From Monosiga brevicollis MX1 (lineage: Eukaryota > Opisthokonta > Choanoflagellata > Craspedida > Salpingoecidae), in contig NW_001865070.1 in the NCBI RefSeq assembly GCF_000002865.3, forward strand, positions 378,077 through 442,076: a stretch of 64,000 nucleotides of DNA, in the 5' to 3' direction. Below, piece after piece: positions 64,000-64,000 of the stretch (its first letter is position 1; every line of letters starts with the position of its first letter). The translations under genes and the position numbers were made by a program. The notes beneath the pieces are model-generated. The model did no database searches. It was not told the DNA's origin and saw only the letters and a program-made list of their open reading frames with translations.

Positions 64000-64000
64000 A

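Overview
This is a nuclear eukaryotic window. Almost every gene is split by short introns (about 55-200 bp) with GT-AG borders, there is no operon structure, and the DNA is moderately GC-rich with many long simple-sequence tracts and one 50-N assembly gap (46180-46229). The gene set mixes animal-type proteins (Tubby, MTCH carrier, PTB-PDZ adaptor, LamG receptor with a tyrosine-rich tail, RCC1L, CFAP47, GDAP2, PRMT7) with functions that animals lack (homoserine dehydrogenase, an EDR2-like PH-START-DUF1336 protein). That mix fits a flagellated unicellular relative of animals, most likely a choanoflagellate of the Monosiga type. This is inference from content; no database was searched. Exon models below were built by hand from reading frame, splice borders and phase; most multi-exon models close with a total length divisible by three.

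Layout: + strand Tubby C-terminus (1-690) and homoserine dehydrogenase (1277-3210); + strand single-exon family-4 glycosyltransferase (4405-5718); - strand MTCH2-like carrier (6381-8540); - strand PTB-PDZ adaptor (9178-11940); - strand 35-exon receptor of about 2,495 residues (12494-23639); + strand 1,414-residue coiled-coil protein (24961-30697), divergent from the receptor; - strand membrane-anchored coiled-coil protein (31169-33509); + strand RCC1L-like protein (33938-36136); - strand EDR2-like lipid-binding protein (36490-39286); - strand CFAP47-like axonemal protein (40648-50586); + strand mitochondrial bL19m (51394-52291); - strand PhzF/PBLD-like protein (52836-54545); - strand GDAP2-like macro/CRAL-TRIO protein (54963-about 57327); - strand class-C beta-lactamase-like protein (58101-60033); + strand unrecognised Q-rich, probably nuclear protein (61129-62508); + strand PRMT7-like 5' exons (63281 to the right edge).

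The most interesting part is 9178-23639. A very large type I receptor has a signal peptide, three LamG-like domains, a repeated module I cannot name, a TNFR/furin-like cysteine-rich stalk, one membrane segment, and a tail with two N-P-x-Y motifs, further tyrosine motifs and a hydrophobic L-M-V C-terminus. Directly downstream on the same strand lies a gene encoding a PTB domain (the domain class that reads N-P-x-Y) and a PDZ domain (the class that reads hydrophobic C-termini). Together they look like a possible linked receptor/adaptor pair. Other points of note are a two-helix membrane hairpin apparently inserted into the START domain of the EDR2-like protein, and a 54-nt three-fold intron at the receptor's 3' end whose retention keeps the C-terminus.

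No tRNA, rRNA, CRISPR array or transposase gene was seen.
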